Position numbers and translations under genes: made by a program | Source: Legionellaceae bacterium | GTDB taxonomy: Bacteria > Pseudomonadota > Gammaproteobacteria > Legionellales > Legionellaceae | DNA length: 10,492 bases | Assembly (NCBI GenBank): GCA_027449525.1 | Contig: DAIDLK010000023.1 | Coordinates: 1-10,492, forward strand | Direction: 5' to 3' | Notes under the pieces: model-generated | What the model was told of the DNA's origin: nothing | The model's input: only the letters and a program-made list of their open reading frames with translations | The model's database searches: none | Shown: positions 1 through 7,084 of the stretch, one piece after another | Numbering within the stretch: the first letter of the stretch is position 1 | How the letters are laid out: each line of letters starts with the position of its first letter

Positions 1-6
1 GTGTTA

Positions 7-201
7 TCAATCTGACTCGGCATTTTGTTGGCTTTTAATCGCAAGATATATTTCTTCTCGGTGCACGTTAATTGAGCGCGGGGCTTCAATTCCAAATTTA
101 ATATTACCATGTTCAGGTGTTTTGAATGCAATCACTTGTACCATTTCTCCCTGGAGAGTAATTATCAAAGGTTCTTCGAAGGCTATCGTGACAATATTCA
201 T
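7..201 (-). CDS. CsrA/RsmA-family RNA-binding protein, divergent paralogue
   Basis: A 64-residue protein of CsrA size (canonical CsrA is about 61). CsrA dimers bind GGA motifs in mRNA leaders and change translation or stability. The C-terminal half is clearly CsrA: the VHREEIY segment at residues 46-52 holds the arginine (R48) that corresponds to the RNA-contacting R44 of E. coli CsrA, and an IKFGIEAPR strand precedes it (34-42). The N-terminus is unusual: it reads MNIVTIAF where ordinary CsrA has MLILTRRxGE, so the conserved Leu4 is Val and the Arg-Arg pair is gone, and the middle loop is a few residues longer. The start is supported by AAGAGG six bases before the ATG. It lies just after the minDE terminator, so it probably has separate transcription. 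I am confident of the fold; whether it binds the usual GGA targets is uncertain. This is more likely a secondary paralogue than the main CsrA of the cell. Confidence 0.88.
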   Translation of the reverse strand: MNIVTIAFEEPLIITLQGEMVQVIAFKTPEHGNIKFGIEAPRSINVHREEIYLAIKSQQNAESD

Positions 202-245
202 TTAAAACCTCTTAGTAAATAAATTAATGATTAAAAATAGACAAT

Positions 246-276
246 AAAAAAAACCCAGTACAGTTAATGACTAGGT
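246..276 (-). terminator. Intrinsic terminator after minDE
   Basis: Read on the minus strand, a 7-bp stem ACCTAGT/ACTGGGT (one G-U wobble) with a loop of about 10 bases is followed directly by eight T residues. It starts about 25 bases beyond the minE stop codon and ends upstream of the csrA-like gene, so it should end the minDE transcript and separate it from the downstream gene. Confidence 0.75.
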
Positions 277-301
277 AAAGAGACGTTCGACTGGTGATTC
301 G

Positions 302-568
302 CTAAACGCTATTTTCGGTTAGACGATCGGGCATGGTGACATTAAGCTCTAATACTGCACTGTCACCCATGCGTTCAAGATTAACAATGACTTGGTCGCG
401 ATCAATGGCTACGTATTTTGATATCACAGCCAAGATTTCTTCTTGCAGCTTTGGCAAGTAATCGGGCGTATTGCGTTTTGAACGCTCGTGTGAAATGATT
501 ATTTGTAAACGCTCTTTGGCTACGGCTGAAGTATTATTTCTGCGTTTAAGGTAATTGAAAATGCTCAT
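302..568 (-). CDS. minE: MinE, cell division topological specificity factor
   Basis: An 88-residue MinE, the same length as the E. coli protein. MinE binds membrane-attached MinD, stimulates its ATPase and drives pole-to-pole oscillation that keeps the Z ring at midcell. The N-terminal MSIFNYLKRR is the amphipathic membrane-binding segment. AKERLQIIIS (about residues 17-26) is the MinD-contact helix/strand that starts the anti-MinCD domain. YLPKLQEEIL..ISKYV and LELNVTMPD are the conserved blocks of the C-terminal dimerisation and topological specificity domain. The start codon overlaps the minD stop in an ATGA arrangement, so the two are translationally coupled. All expected parts are present. 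Confidence 0.97.
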   Translation of the reverse strand: MSIFNYLKRRNNTSAVAKERLQIIISHERSKRNTPDYLPKLQEEILAVISKYVAIDRDQVIVNLERMGDSAVLELNVTMPDRLTENSV

Positions 569-1395
569 GCTGGTGCATCCTCCTTATTTTTTCCGAATAA
601 ACGCTGCAGAAAACCTTTGCGCTCAACGGATACAAAGCGCATTGGCTTTTCTTCGCCTAAGAAGCGCGAAACAGCATCCTGGTAAGCCAAGCCGGCATCG
701 CTGTTTTGATCCAAAACCACGGGGGTACCAGTATTAGAAGCTTTTAGGACAGCTTTTGATTCAGGAATGATTCCTATTAATGGAATGGCTAAGATATCTT
801 TTACGTCATCAACGGACAACATGTCACCGTGCTCAACGCGCTCGGCGTTGTAGCGAGTAAGCAACAAATGTTCTTTTATGGGTTCTTTCCCGTCAATGGC
901 ACGTTTTGTTTTACTGGCCAGTATACCTAATATTCGGTCAGAATCACGTACTGAGGAGACCTCAGGATTGGTAACGATAATAGCATGGTCAGCAAAGTGC
1001 ATAGCCATTAGCGCACCAGTCTCTATTCCGGCAGGCGAATCGCAAATAATATAGTCAAAGTCGTTAGCTAATTCATTTAGAACGCGTTCGACGCCCTCTA
1101 ATGTTAGTGCATCTTTGTCACGAGTTTGAGAGGCCGGTAAAATAAATAATTCGGAAAAGCGTTTGTCTTTAATGAGAGCTTGTTTTAAAGTAGCTTCGCC
1201 ATTAATGACATTGACAAAGTCGTAAACAACACGGCGCTCGCAGCCCATAATCAAATCAAGATTTCTGAGTCCAATATCGAAATCAATGACGACAGTTTTA
1301 AAACCTCGCATGGCTAACGATGATGAAATGGCAGCAGAAGAAGTGGTTTTACCGACCCCACCTTTACCAGAGGTTACGACTAATATTTGAGTCAA
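565..1395 (-). CDS. minD: MinD, septum-site-determining ATPase
   Basis: A 276-residue ParA/MinD-type ATPase (E. coli MinD 270). The deviant Walker A motif GKGGVGKTT spans residues 10-18, with both lysines (K11 and K16) at their E. coli positions; VVIDFDIGLRNLD follows as switch I region and CDSPAGIETGA is the Walker B/switch II region. The C-terminal KGFLQRLFG is the amphipathic membrane-targeting helix, followed here by a short extra tail. ATP-bound MinD sits on the inner membrane, recruits MinC to block FtsZ and is released by MinE. The start is TTG: an in-frame TAG lies four codons upstream and no ATG precedes the Walker A motif, while AGGG sits seven bases before the TTG. A CATAAT hexamer at 1418-1423 is a possible -10 box. 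No minC lies beside it; the next gene upstream is guaB on the other strand. Confidence 0.97.
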   Translation of the reverse strand: MTQILVVTSGKGGVGKTTSSAAISSSLAMRGFKTVVIDFDIGLRNLDLIMGCERRVVYDFVNVINGEATLKQALIKDKRFSELFILPASQTRDKDALTLEGVERVLNELANDFDYIICDSPAGIETGALMAMHFADHAIIVTNPEVSSVRDSDRILGILASKTKRAIDGKEPIKEHLLLTRYNAERVEHGDMLSVDDVKDILAIPLIGIIPESKAVLKASNTGTPVVLDQNSDAGLAYQDAVSRFLGEEKPMRFVSVERKGFLQRLFGKNKEDAPA

Positions 1396-1460
1396 CTCAG
1401 CACCCTACCTTATTGTTATTATGTCCTATTTTCTTAGTGTACATGCACTCTCAGGAACAA

Positions 1461-1516
1461 TTCAACCAAGTTGAATAGAAATATCAAGAATAGAGGATAT
1501 TCTTCGACTTGGTTGA
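1461..1516 (+). promoter_or_regulatory. Long hairpin in the guaB leader / minD-guaB divergent region
   Basis: Bases 1462-1475 (TCAACCAAGTTGAA) pair with 1503-1516 (TTCGACTTGGTTGA) over 14 positions with a single U-G wobble. Inside it, AATATC (1480-1485) pairs with GATATT (1496-1501) around a 10-base loop. The 5' arm can instead fold on itself: TTCAAC (1461-1466), CAA, GTTGAA (1470-1475). So two mutually exclusive structures are available, about 50 bases before the guaB start. No T-run follows the long stem, which argues against a plain terminator. A weak promoter-like pair lies upstream (TTGTTA 1413-1418, TAGTGT 1435-1440) and would place the hairpin at the 5' end of the guaB mRNA. It could be a regulatory leader, an mRNA-stabilising stem or a protein-binding dyad; the sequence does not decide. 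Confidence 0.6.
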
Positions 1517-1566
1517 TGAAATTCGCTAGACTAACACCATGTGCACTGTTGATTTCAAGGCGAATG

Positions 1567-3039
1567 ATGACATTTACTCTGCTGCAACTTGCGTTAACGT
1601 TTGATGATGTGCTGTTAGTCCCTGCTCATTCTACTACAGTGCCCAAAGAAACTAACTTGACCACGCAGTTGACCCGCGGTATTACACTGAATGTGCCGTT
1701 AATTTCTGCCGCAATGGACAGCGTTACCGAGGCCCGTTTAGCGATAGCGATGGCGCAAGAGGGCGGTATTGGTATTATTCACAAAAACATGAGCATCGAC
1801 GAGCAAGCGGAACAGGTTAGGCGCGTTAAAAAATTTGAAAGCGGCATGGTTAAAGATCCTATTTTTGTCTCACCCAGCCGCACCGTGCAAGAACTCATTG
1901 AGTTAATGGCTAAGCACCAAATATCCGGGGTGCCTGTGGTCGATAACGATCAGTTAGTAGGTATTATCACTAGTCGTGATATTCGTTTTGAAACTAATTT
2001 GTCGCTGCCCGTATCGGCTTCCATGACGCCAAAAAAACGTTTAGTCACAGTAAAGGAGGGTGCCTCTCGCGAAACCATTCGTGCCTTACTCCACAAGCAC
2101 CGTATTGAGAAATTATTGGTAGTTGATGAGGCTTTCCGTTTGCGGGGGCTGATTACCGTGAAAGATATCCAAAAAGCCAAAGAGAATCCGTTCGCTTGTA
2201 AGGACGCAGCGGAGCAACTGCGCGTTGGTGCAGCAGTTGGTGTAGGCGAAGGAACCAACGAGAGGGTTGCTGCTCTAGTTGACGCCGGAGTGGATGTCAT
2301 TGTGGTGGATACGGCACATGGTCATGCGCAGGGTGTATTGAATCGTATCAAGTGGATCAAAACACATTTTCCGCAAATACAATTAATTGGTGGCAATATT
2401 GCTACTGGCAGTGCCGCGCGCGCGTTAGTTGAAGCAGGTGTTGACGCAGTCAAGGTTGGCATTGGTCCTGGCTCTATCTGCACCACTCGGATTGTTACCG
2501 GCGTTGGTTTACCACAAATTACTGCCATTGCGAACGTTGCTCAGGAATTACGTGGTGAGGTACCCATCATTGCGGACGGTGGGTTACGTTTTTCTGGTGA
2601 TGTAGCAAAAGCGTTAGCGGCAGGGGCTGATACGGTGATGTTGGGTGGAATGTTTGCTGGTGCTGAAGAGTCTCCAGGCCAAATAGAACTCTATCAAGGA
2701 CGTACTTATAAAGCTTATCGAGGCATGGGGTCCATTGGGGCCATGGCGCAAAAACAGGGCTCAAGTGATAGGTATTTTCAGGAAATGAATGAAGGAGCCG
2801 AAAAACTTGTCCCTGAGGGAATTGAAGGACGCGTTCCCTATAAAGGTCCGATTCAAGCAATTATCCATCAACTACTCGGTGGTTTGCGTTCTTCTATGGG
2901 TTACACGGGCTGTGCTACTATCAAAGATTTGCATGAGAAAGCGCAATTTGTCCAGGTAACCGCGGCCGGTATTCGTGAGTCTCATGTGCATGATGTGAGT
3001 ATCACCAAACAAGCGCCTAATTATCAAATAGACAGTTAA
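1567..3039 (+). CDS. guaB: IMP dehydrogenase
   Basis: Oxidises IMP to XMP with NAD+, the first committed step of GMP synthesis; a cytoplasmic tetramer. From this start the protein is 490 residues (E. coli 488). ALTFDDVLLVPAHST opens the TIM barrel at residues 9-23, a tandem CBS (Bateman) domain occupies about residues 95-205, and the active-site loop GPGSICTTR places the catalytic cysteine at residue 305, the E. coli number. The flap and C-terminal segments (YRGMGSIGAM, RVPYKGPI) are present. Start choice: two adjacent ATGs lie at 1564 and 1567, with AAGG at 1557-1560; the spacing of six favours 1567. The frame is open back to a TTG at 1471, but that N-terminus lies inside the leader hairpin and is not part of the family. 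First gene of guaB-guaA-tadA. Confidence 0.97.
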   Translation: MTFTLLQLALTFDDVLLVPAHSTTVPKETNLTTQLTRGITLNVPLISAAMDSVTEARLAIAMAQEGGIGIIHKNMSIDEQAEQVRRVKKFESGMVKDPIFVSPSRTVQELIELMAKHQISGVPVVDNDQLVGIITSRDIRFETNLSLPVSASMTPKKRLVTVKEGASRETIRALLHKHRIEKLLVVDEAFRLRGLITVKDIQKAKENPFACKDAAEQLRVGAAVGVGEGTNERVAALVDAGVDVIVVDTAHGHAQGVLNRIKWIKTHFPQIQLIGGNIATGSAARALVEAGVDAVKVGIGPGSICTTRIVTGVGLPQITAIANVAQELRGEVPIIADGGLRFSGDVAKALAAGADTVMLGGMFAGAEESPGQIELYQGRTYKAYRGMGSIGAMAQKQGSSDRYFQEMNEGAEKLVPEGIEGRVPYKGPIQAIIHQLLGGLRSSMGYTGCATIKDLHEKAQFVQVTAAGIRESHVHDVSITKQAPNYQIDS

Positions 3040-3050
3040 AGGTTTTCCTT

Positions 3051-4610
3051 GTGAAAAAAAATAAATTACCCCCAGGCATTCTTATCCTTGATTTTGGATC
3101 GCAATACACGCAACTCATTGCAAGGCGAATTCGTGAGCTCGGTGTGTATTGCGAGATACATCCTTACACCCTTAGCGCTAATGTGACGCATTTTAGCGTG
3201 TGCGGTGTTATCCTATCGGGTGGACCGGCAAGTACTACGGCCACGAATAGTCCTCGCGCACCTGAATGGGTGTTTGCCCTAGCCTGTCCATTATTGGGTA
3301 TTTGTTATGGAATGCAAACCATGGCGATTCAACGCGGCGGAACGGTTGAGTCGGCTCAAGTGCACGAATATGGACATGCTCAAGTTAAGTTGCTTAATGA
3401 AAATGCATTATTTGAGGGAATTGTTCAGCTAGGTGAGTCGTTTGCAGTTTGGATGAGTCACGGCGATCATGTAACACGCTTGCCTGACGAGTTTATTACC
3501 ATTGCCGCCACCCCTGACGCACCAATTGCTGCCATACTGGCACCTGAAAAACAATGGTACGGTTTACAATTTCATCCTGAAGTGACGCACACTGCATCGG
3601 GTAGGCAATTGTTGGCGCGATTTGTACTGACCATTTGTCAAGCACCGGCTCAATGGACTACTTCAAATATTATTGAAGAGCTCATAGCGCGCGTCCGCGC
3701 GCAGGTAGGGCAGGACAGAGTATTACTAGCTTTATCTGGCGGAGTAGACTCCTCGGTCGTAGCCGCATTGCTCCAGCGAGCCATCGGTACACAACTCGTT
3801 TGTGTTTTTGTCGACACAGGTTTGTTGCGTCTTGATGAAGCAAAGCACGTGCAAGCTACCTTTGCGGAACATTTAGGTATCGACCTGATTTGTGTGGATG
3901 CACAAGCGCGTTTTTTCAGTGCCTTGGCAAATATAACGTGCCCCGAAGAAAAGCGTAAAATCATTGGTCATTTGTTTATTAAAGTATTTGCCGAGGCGGC
4001 TAGAGAACTAAAAGAAATACCCTGGCTCGCACAAGGAACTATTTATCCCGATGTAATTGAATCCGCCGCGGTAGCTGTAAGTGGTGCTGAACTAATTAAA
4101 TCGCACCACAATGTGGCGGGATTACCAGACGATATGCCGTTTAAATTACTTGAGCCACTGCGGGAATTATTCAAAGATGAAGTACGTGCTTTGGGTTTTG
4201 CATTAGGGTTACCGCACGAAATGGTTGATAGGCATCCCTTTCCAGGCCCCGGCCTAGCCGTAAGGATTTTAGGGGAGGTCACCCCCGCTTTTGCTACAAT
4301 AGTGCGCCAGGCAGATGCGCTTTTTATTGGTGCACTCCGAGAGGCTAATTTGTACGGTACAGTTAGCCAGGCGTTTGCCGTGTTTTTGCCAATTAAAAGT
4401 GTAGGGGTCATGGGCGATGGACGCCGTTACGAGTACGTCATTTGTTTGCGTGCTGTACAAACAGATGATTTTATGACCGCAAATTGGGCGCCTTTGCCTT
4501 GGGATTTTTTGGCCGGTGTGTCGAATCGAATTATTAACGAGGTTCCGGATATATCACGGGTGGTATATGATATCTCCGGCAAGCCACCGGCAACCATCGA
4601 ATGGGAATAG
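3051..4610 (+). CDS. guaA: GMP synthase (glutamine-hydrolysing)
   Basis: Converts XMP to GMP using ATP and ammonia from glutamine; the last step of the pathway begun by GuaB. The 519 residues (E. coli 525) are complete. The class I glutamine amidotransferase domain has its triad: Cys85 in LLGICYGMQ, His175 and Glu177 in FHPEV. The ATP-pyrophosphatase domain carries the P-loop SGGVDSS at 229-235. The C-terminal dimerisation and XMP-binding part has PFPGPGLAVR and ends in KPPATIEWE as in the family. The start is GTG at 3051, preceded by AAAGG at 3038-3042, which overlaps the guaB stop codon; with only 11 bases between the genes they are almost certainly cotranscribed. Its last codons overlap tadA. 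Confidence 0.97.
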   Translation: MKKNKLPPGILILDFGSQYTQLIARRIRELGVYCEIHPYTLSANVTHFSVCGVILSGGPASTTATNSPRAPEWVFALACPLLGICYGMQTMAIQRGGTVESAQVHEYGHAQVKLLNENALFEGIVQLGESFAVWMSHGDHVTRLPDEFITIAATPDAPIAAILAPEKQWYGLQFHPEVTHTASGRQLLARFVLTICQAPAQWTTSNIIEELIARVRAQVGQDRVLLALSGGVDSSVVAALLQRAIGTQLVCVFVDTGLLRLDEAKHVQATFAEHLGIDLICVDAQARFFSALANITCPEEKRKIIGHLFIKVFAEAARELKEIPWLAQGTIYPDVIESAAVAVSGAELIKSHHNVAGLPDDMPFKLLEPLRELFKDEVRALGFALGLPHEMVDRHPFPGPGLAVRILGEVTPAFATIVRQADALFIGALREANLYGTVSQAFAVFLPIKSVGVMGDGRRYEYVICLRAVQTDDFMTANWAPLPWDFLAGVSNRIINEVPDISRVVYDISGKPPATIEWE

Positions 4611-5056
4611 ACGATCGCTTTTGGATGCAATTAGCCTATAAGCTAGCCAAAAAAGCGCGTGAGCAAGGTGAGGTGCCAGTTGGTGCTGTGTTGGTTGATG
4701 AAAAGAATCAATTATTGAGTGCTGCGAGTAATGCAGTCATCAGTACCTGCGATGTCACCGCGCATGCCGAGATCGTCGCTGTCCGCAGTGCAGGAATGAA
4801 GCGGCAAAACTACCGTTTAGAAAACACCACGTTGTATGTCACTCTGGAGCCATGCTGCATGTGCGCTGGTGCATTGGTGCACGCCAGAATTCATCGTTTA
4901 GTCTACGCCACTCGAGACTTACGTGCTGGCGCGGCTGGATCAGCGTTTAATTTATTAAGCTGCAGCGCATTGAATCACAAAATAGTCGTTGACGAGGGGA
5001 TATTGCAAGCGGAATGCGCGACGTTGCTAACTGATTTTTTTAAACAACGTCGCTAG
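4601..5056 (+). CDS. tadA: tRNA-specific adenosine deaminase
   Basis: Deaminates adenosine 34 to inosine in the anticodon of tRNA-Arg(ACG), allowing one tRNA to read several codons; essential in E. coli. A 151-residue zinc-dependent cytidine deaminase-fold protein: His55 and catalytic Glu57 in HAEI, Cys85 and Cys88 in PCCMC complete the zinc site, and Asn44 sits in the conserved SNAV segment. RDLRAGAAGSAFNLL and the C-terminal NHKIVVDEGI..EC..LL.DFF track E. coli TadA closely, which favours TadA over guanine or cytosine deaminases of the same fold. The ATG lies within the last codons of guaA (10-base overlap), so translation is probably coupled to guaA. It converges with yccA, with five bases between the stop codons' ends. 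Confidence 0.95.
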   Translation: MGIDDRFWMQLAYKLAKKAREQGEVPVGAVLVDEKNQLLSAASNAVISTCDVTAHAEIVAVRSAGMKRQNYRLENTTLYVTLEPCCMCAGALVHARIHRLVYATRDLRAGAAGSAFNLLSCSALNHKIVVDEGILQAECATLLTDFFKQRR

Positions 5057-5063
5057 TGTTTTT
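5042..5063 (+). terminator. Weak possible terminator between convergent tadA and yccA
   Basis: AAACaAC (5042-5048, one bulged A) can pair with GTGTTT (5056-5061) around the loop GTCGCTA, and the stem runs into a short T stretch ending at 5063. It overlaps the 3' ends of both genes, which leave almost no room for a larger signal. The stem is AT-rich and short, so this is only a candidate. Confidence 0.25.
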
Positions 5064-5739
5064 AATCCCGGTTTGAAAAAGCACTCAGGATATTGAGTAA
5101 GCTAATGAAGAGGTTATAAATGGAGACAAACAGGGACACCGTAGCGGCAATGTAATTGGTTTCACCACCAAGGATGATTGCGCTAGTTTGTAATAAAATG
5201 AGTCCGGAAGAAATGAGAATAAACGCCGCAGAAATCATCACTTGCAATGCTGGTAATTGAAAAAACACCCCGGCAATCATTGCTAATAAAGCAACCATCG
5301 ATGCCGCAAACAAAAAGCCATTTAGGTAGCTAAAGTCTTTTTGAGTGGTCAAAGCATACGCTGATAGGGCAAGGAATATTAAGCCAGTGCCCCCAAATGC
5401 CGTGGAGACAATTTGCGCGCCATTTGCGAAATTAGCGATATAAAAACCAACAATAGGACCTAGAGCAAAGCCCATAAAGCCGGTGAAAGCAAAAACACTA
5501 ACAATGCCGAGAGCACTGTTTTGTAACGCACTGGTCAGAAAAATTAACCCATAGGCACCAACGATAAAAACTAAGGGATTTAAGGGGGCTGCGTGCATTG
5601 CATAGGCACCATAAGCCATGAGTGCGCTGAACAGAAACGTGGCACTTAGTAACAGATAGGTATTTCGTAAGACTTTATTTGTAGCAAGGGCTGAGGCCGT
5701 TGAACGACGAGATAACACTGAAGCGTTATTTCTATTCAT
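5062..5739 (-). CDS. yccA: YccA, Bax inhibitor-1 family inner membrane protein (FtsH modulator)
   Basis: A 225-residue integral membrane protein (E. coli YccA 219) with about seven hydrophobic segments from residue 27 onward. The match to YccA runs the whole length: KVLRNTYLLLSATFLFSA near the start, FAFTGFMGFALGPI in the middle, LPALQVMISAAFILISSG and GGETNYIAATVSLFVSIYN near the end, and a charged SNRD tail. E. coli YccA is a substrate and inhibitor of the FtsH membrane protease and is handled through its cytosolic N-terminal tail; a comparable polar tail of about 25 residues is present. The start is fixed by AGGAG six bases ahead of the ATG. It follows the MFS gene on the same strand after 107 bases containing a hairpin and a palindrome, so it probably has its own promoter. 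Confidence 0.92.
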   Translation of the reverse strand: MNRNNASVLSRRSTASALATNKVLRNTYLLLSATFLFSALMAYGAYAMHAAPLNPLVFIVGAYGLIFLTSALQNSALGIVSVFAFTGFMGFALGPIVGFYIANFANGAQIVSTAFGGTGLIFLALSAYALTTQKDFSYLNGFLFAASMVALLAMIAGVFFQLPALQVMISAAFILISSGLILLQTSAIILGGETNYIAATVSLFVSIYNLFISLLNILSAFSNRD

Positions 5740-5793
5740 GTTTGACTCCTGTTGTTAATTATTCACATCAGTCTAGGTGGGGTTTTCTGTTGG

Positions 5794-5807
5794 TAAATTC
5801 AAGTTTA
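5794..5807. promoter_or_regulatory. Near-palindrome upstream of yccA, possible operator
   Basis: TAAATTCAAGTTTA; its reverse complement, TAAACTTGAATTTA, differs at one of 14 positions from the perfect palindrome TAAACTTGAGTTTA at 7085-7098 in front of the MFS gene. It lies 55-68 bases upstream of the yccA start. The shared sequence suggests a common DNA-binding regulator, but no regulator is encoded in the window and chance in AT-rich spacers is possible. Confidence 0.4.
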
Positions 5808-5824
5808 ACTGGATGGGAAAGTTT

Positions 5825-5857
5825 ACGCAAGCTGCCTCCTGCGTGATTATTTTTTTT
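5825..5857 (+). terminator. Hairpin with T-run at the 3' end of the MFS gene
   Basis: ACGCAAG (5825-5831) pairs with CTTGCGT-type sequence at 5838-5844 (seven pairs, one wobble) around a six-base loop, followed on the plus strand by GATTA and eight T residues (5850-5857). In that orientation it looks like an intrinsic terminator, yet the genes on both sides are on the minus strand. Read on the minus strand, the stem lies two bases after the MFS stop codon but has no T-run after it. It may end antisense transcription or simply protect the MFS mRNA 3' end. Confidence 0.4.
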
Positions 5858-7070
5858 CGGCATTATAATGCCAAAACTTTGGCATGTAGAGGCAACAAAG
5901 TGTCACGCCTACCACGCAAAAGACTCCACCAGAAATAATGGCGGTAGTAATGCCTAGCACTGAAGCAATTGCACCGGCACGCGCATCGCCAAGACGCGGG
6001 CCACTCAAATAGCTGAGCATCTCAATCCCCGCTAGGCGCCCGCGTAATTGATGTGGAATGGTGTTGTTCCACAAGGAGCTTCGAAAAATACCGCTAACGG
6101 CATCGAGCGCGCCGGATAACACTAAAAACAGCAGCGCAAGCCACAAATGGGTAATACATATCCCAAATCCAATCATGCTGACTCCCCACAATCCGGCAGA
6201 TAACGCAATTGCTTTGCCATCAGCAGTAACTTGTGTAGTCCATCCGCTGAAAAAAGAAAGGCAAAGAGCGCCTACGGCAGGTGCAGAATATAACAATCCC
6301 AGTGTTTTGGCCCCGCCAAGTGATTGAGCAATGGCTGGGAATAAAGCATCAGGCATGGCCGTGATCATGGCGATAAAATCGATGAAATAACTGCCCAGTA
6401 ATTCTTGACGTGAGGTGGCAAACTGAATGCCCTCGGTTAAAGCACTCAGGACCGACGTATCGTGAGTTGCTGGTGGCGTAGCCGTCTTACTCAACTGTGT
6501 AAGTCCAGCTAAAGAAAAGATAAAAGTTAGTAAGTCAACTAAATAGGTGATCGCAACACCACAATAAGCAATCATTAAACCCGCTATGGCAGGGCCAGTA
6601 ATCATACAAAAACTAAATTTAAATCCAGACAGTGCGCCCAGTGCCTTATAGTCTTTTGAGTGTACTAATTGTTGCGACATGCTCTCAAAGGCTGGACGGT
6701 GAAAACCCGTAATGGCTGCGGTTAGTGTGGCGGTGATAAAGATTAACAAGAGGCTAGGGTATGCTTGATAAGCATTCCAGGTGAGCACGCCGGCACCGAT
6801 AATTAGTAAAATTTCGCTGAACATGACTAAACGTAAACGACTTGCGCGATCAGCAAGTACGCCACCAATTAACGCGGTGCATAGGAGTGGCAATAACTGG
6901 ACTAAGCTCAATAAACCGACCATTAAACTGGATTCTGTGATGTGGTAGATTTGGTAGGGTAGTGCGACTCGAGTAATCACTGTACCCAGAAATGAAATGA
7001 ATTGGCTTAGGTACAGGATGCGAAAGTCACGGTTATGTTTCAATAATGACACATTGAGAACTTGGCTCAT
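5847..7070 (-). CDS. MFS transporter, EntS/MFS_3-type exporter
   Basis: A 407-residue major facilitator with repeated hydrophobic helices through its length, about 12 in all. FRILYLSQFISFLGTVITRVALPYQIY at the N-terminus and the motif-A loop GGVLADRASRLR (residues 69-80) are typical of the drug/siderophore exporter branch that includes EntS. GFHRPAFESMSQQLV and the FRSSLWNNTIPHQLRGRLAGIEML segment are the conserved loops of that branch. The substrate cannot be read from sequence, and no siderophore genes are nearby. Start choice: the frame opens at a GTG at 7103, but it has no ribosome binding site and those extra codons contain a perfect palindrome; the ATG at 7070 has AGGGA ten bases before it and begins close to the first conserved residues. 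It diverges from the phosphodiesterase gene. Confidence 0.88.
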   Translation of the reverse strand: MSQVLNVSLLKHNRDFRILYLSQFISFLGTVITRVALPYQIYHITESSLMVGLLSLVQLLPLLCTALIGGVLADRASRLRLVMFSEILLIIGAGVLTWNAYQAYPSLLLIFITATLTAAITGFHRPAFESMSQQLVHSKDYKALGALSGFKFSFCMITGPAIAGLMIAYCGVAITYLVDLLTFIFSLAGLTQLSKTATPPATHDTSVLSALTEGIQFATSRQELLGSYFIDFIAMITAMPDALFPAIAQSLGGAKTLGLLYSAPAVGALCLSFFSGWTTQVTADGKAIALSAGLWGVSMIGFGICITHLWLALLFLVLSGALDAVSGIFRSSLWNNTIPHQLRGRLAGIEMLSYLSGPRLGDARAGAIASVLGITTAIISGGVFCVVGVTLCCLYMPKFWHYNAEKK

Positions 7071-7084
7071 CGGTACACAATCCC

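Noticed and set aside
216..244. Promoter for the csrA-like gene (TTGTCT at 239-244, TATTTA at 216-221, minus strand)
   Set aside because: Transcription would begin around 209, inside the AAGAGG ribosome binding site at 208-213, so the mRNA would lack a usable leader; the -10 box is also poor.
1413..1440. guaB promoter TTGTTA/TAGTGT with 16-base spacing
   Set aside because: The -10 box matches only three of six positions; mentioned as a possibility but too weak to list as a feature.
1436..1449. Partial dyad AGTGTACATGCACT in the minD-guaB spacer as an operator
   Set aside because: Only the outer four bases on each side are symmetric; it does not match a LexA or PurR site and no second copy was seen.
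1471..1566. N-terminal extension of IMP dehydrogenase from a TTG at 1471
   Set aside because: The extra 32 residues have no counterpart in the family, the TTG lies inside the leader hairpin without a ribosome binding site, and starting at 1567 puts the catalytic cysteine at the usual position 305.
3650..3964. Open frame on the minus strand inside guaA
   Set aside because: Antisense shadow of a highly conserved gene: no ribosome binding site, no recognisable protein. The same applies to the minus-strand frames inside guaB, at 4043-4411, 4427-4630 and 9314-9604, and to the plus-strand frames at 555-737 and 6058-6327.
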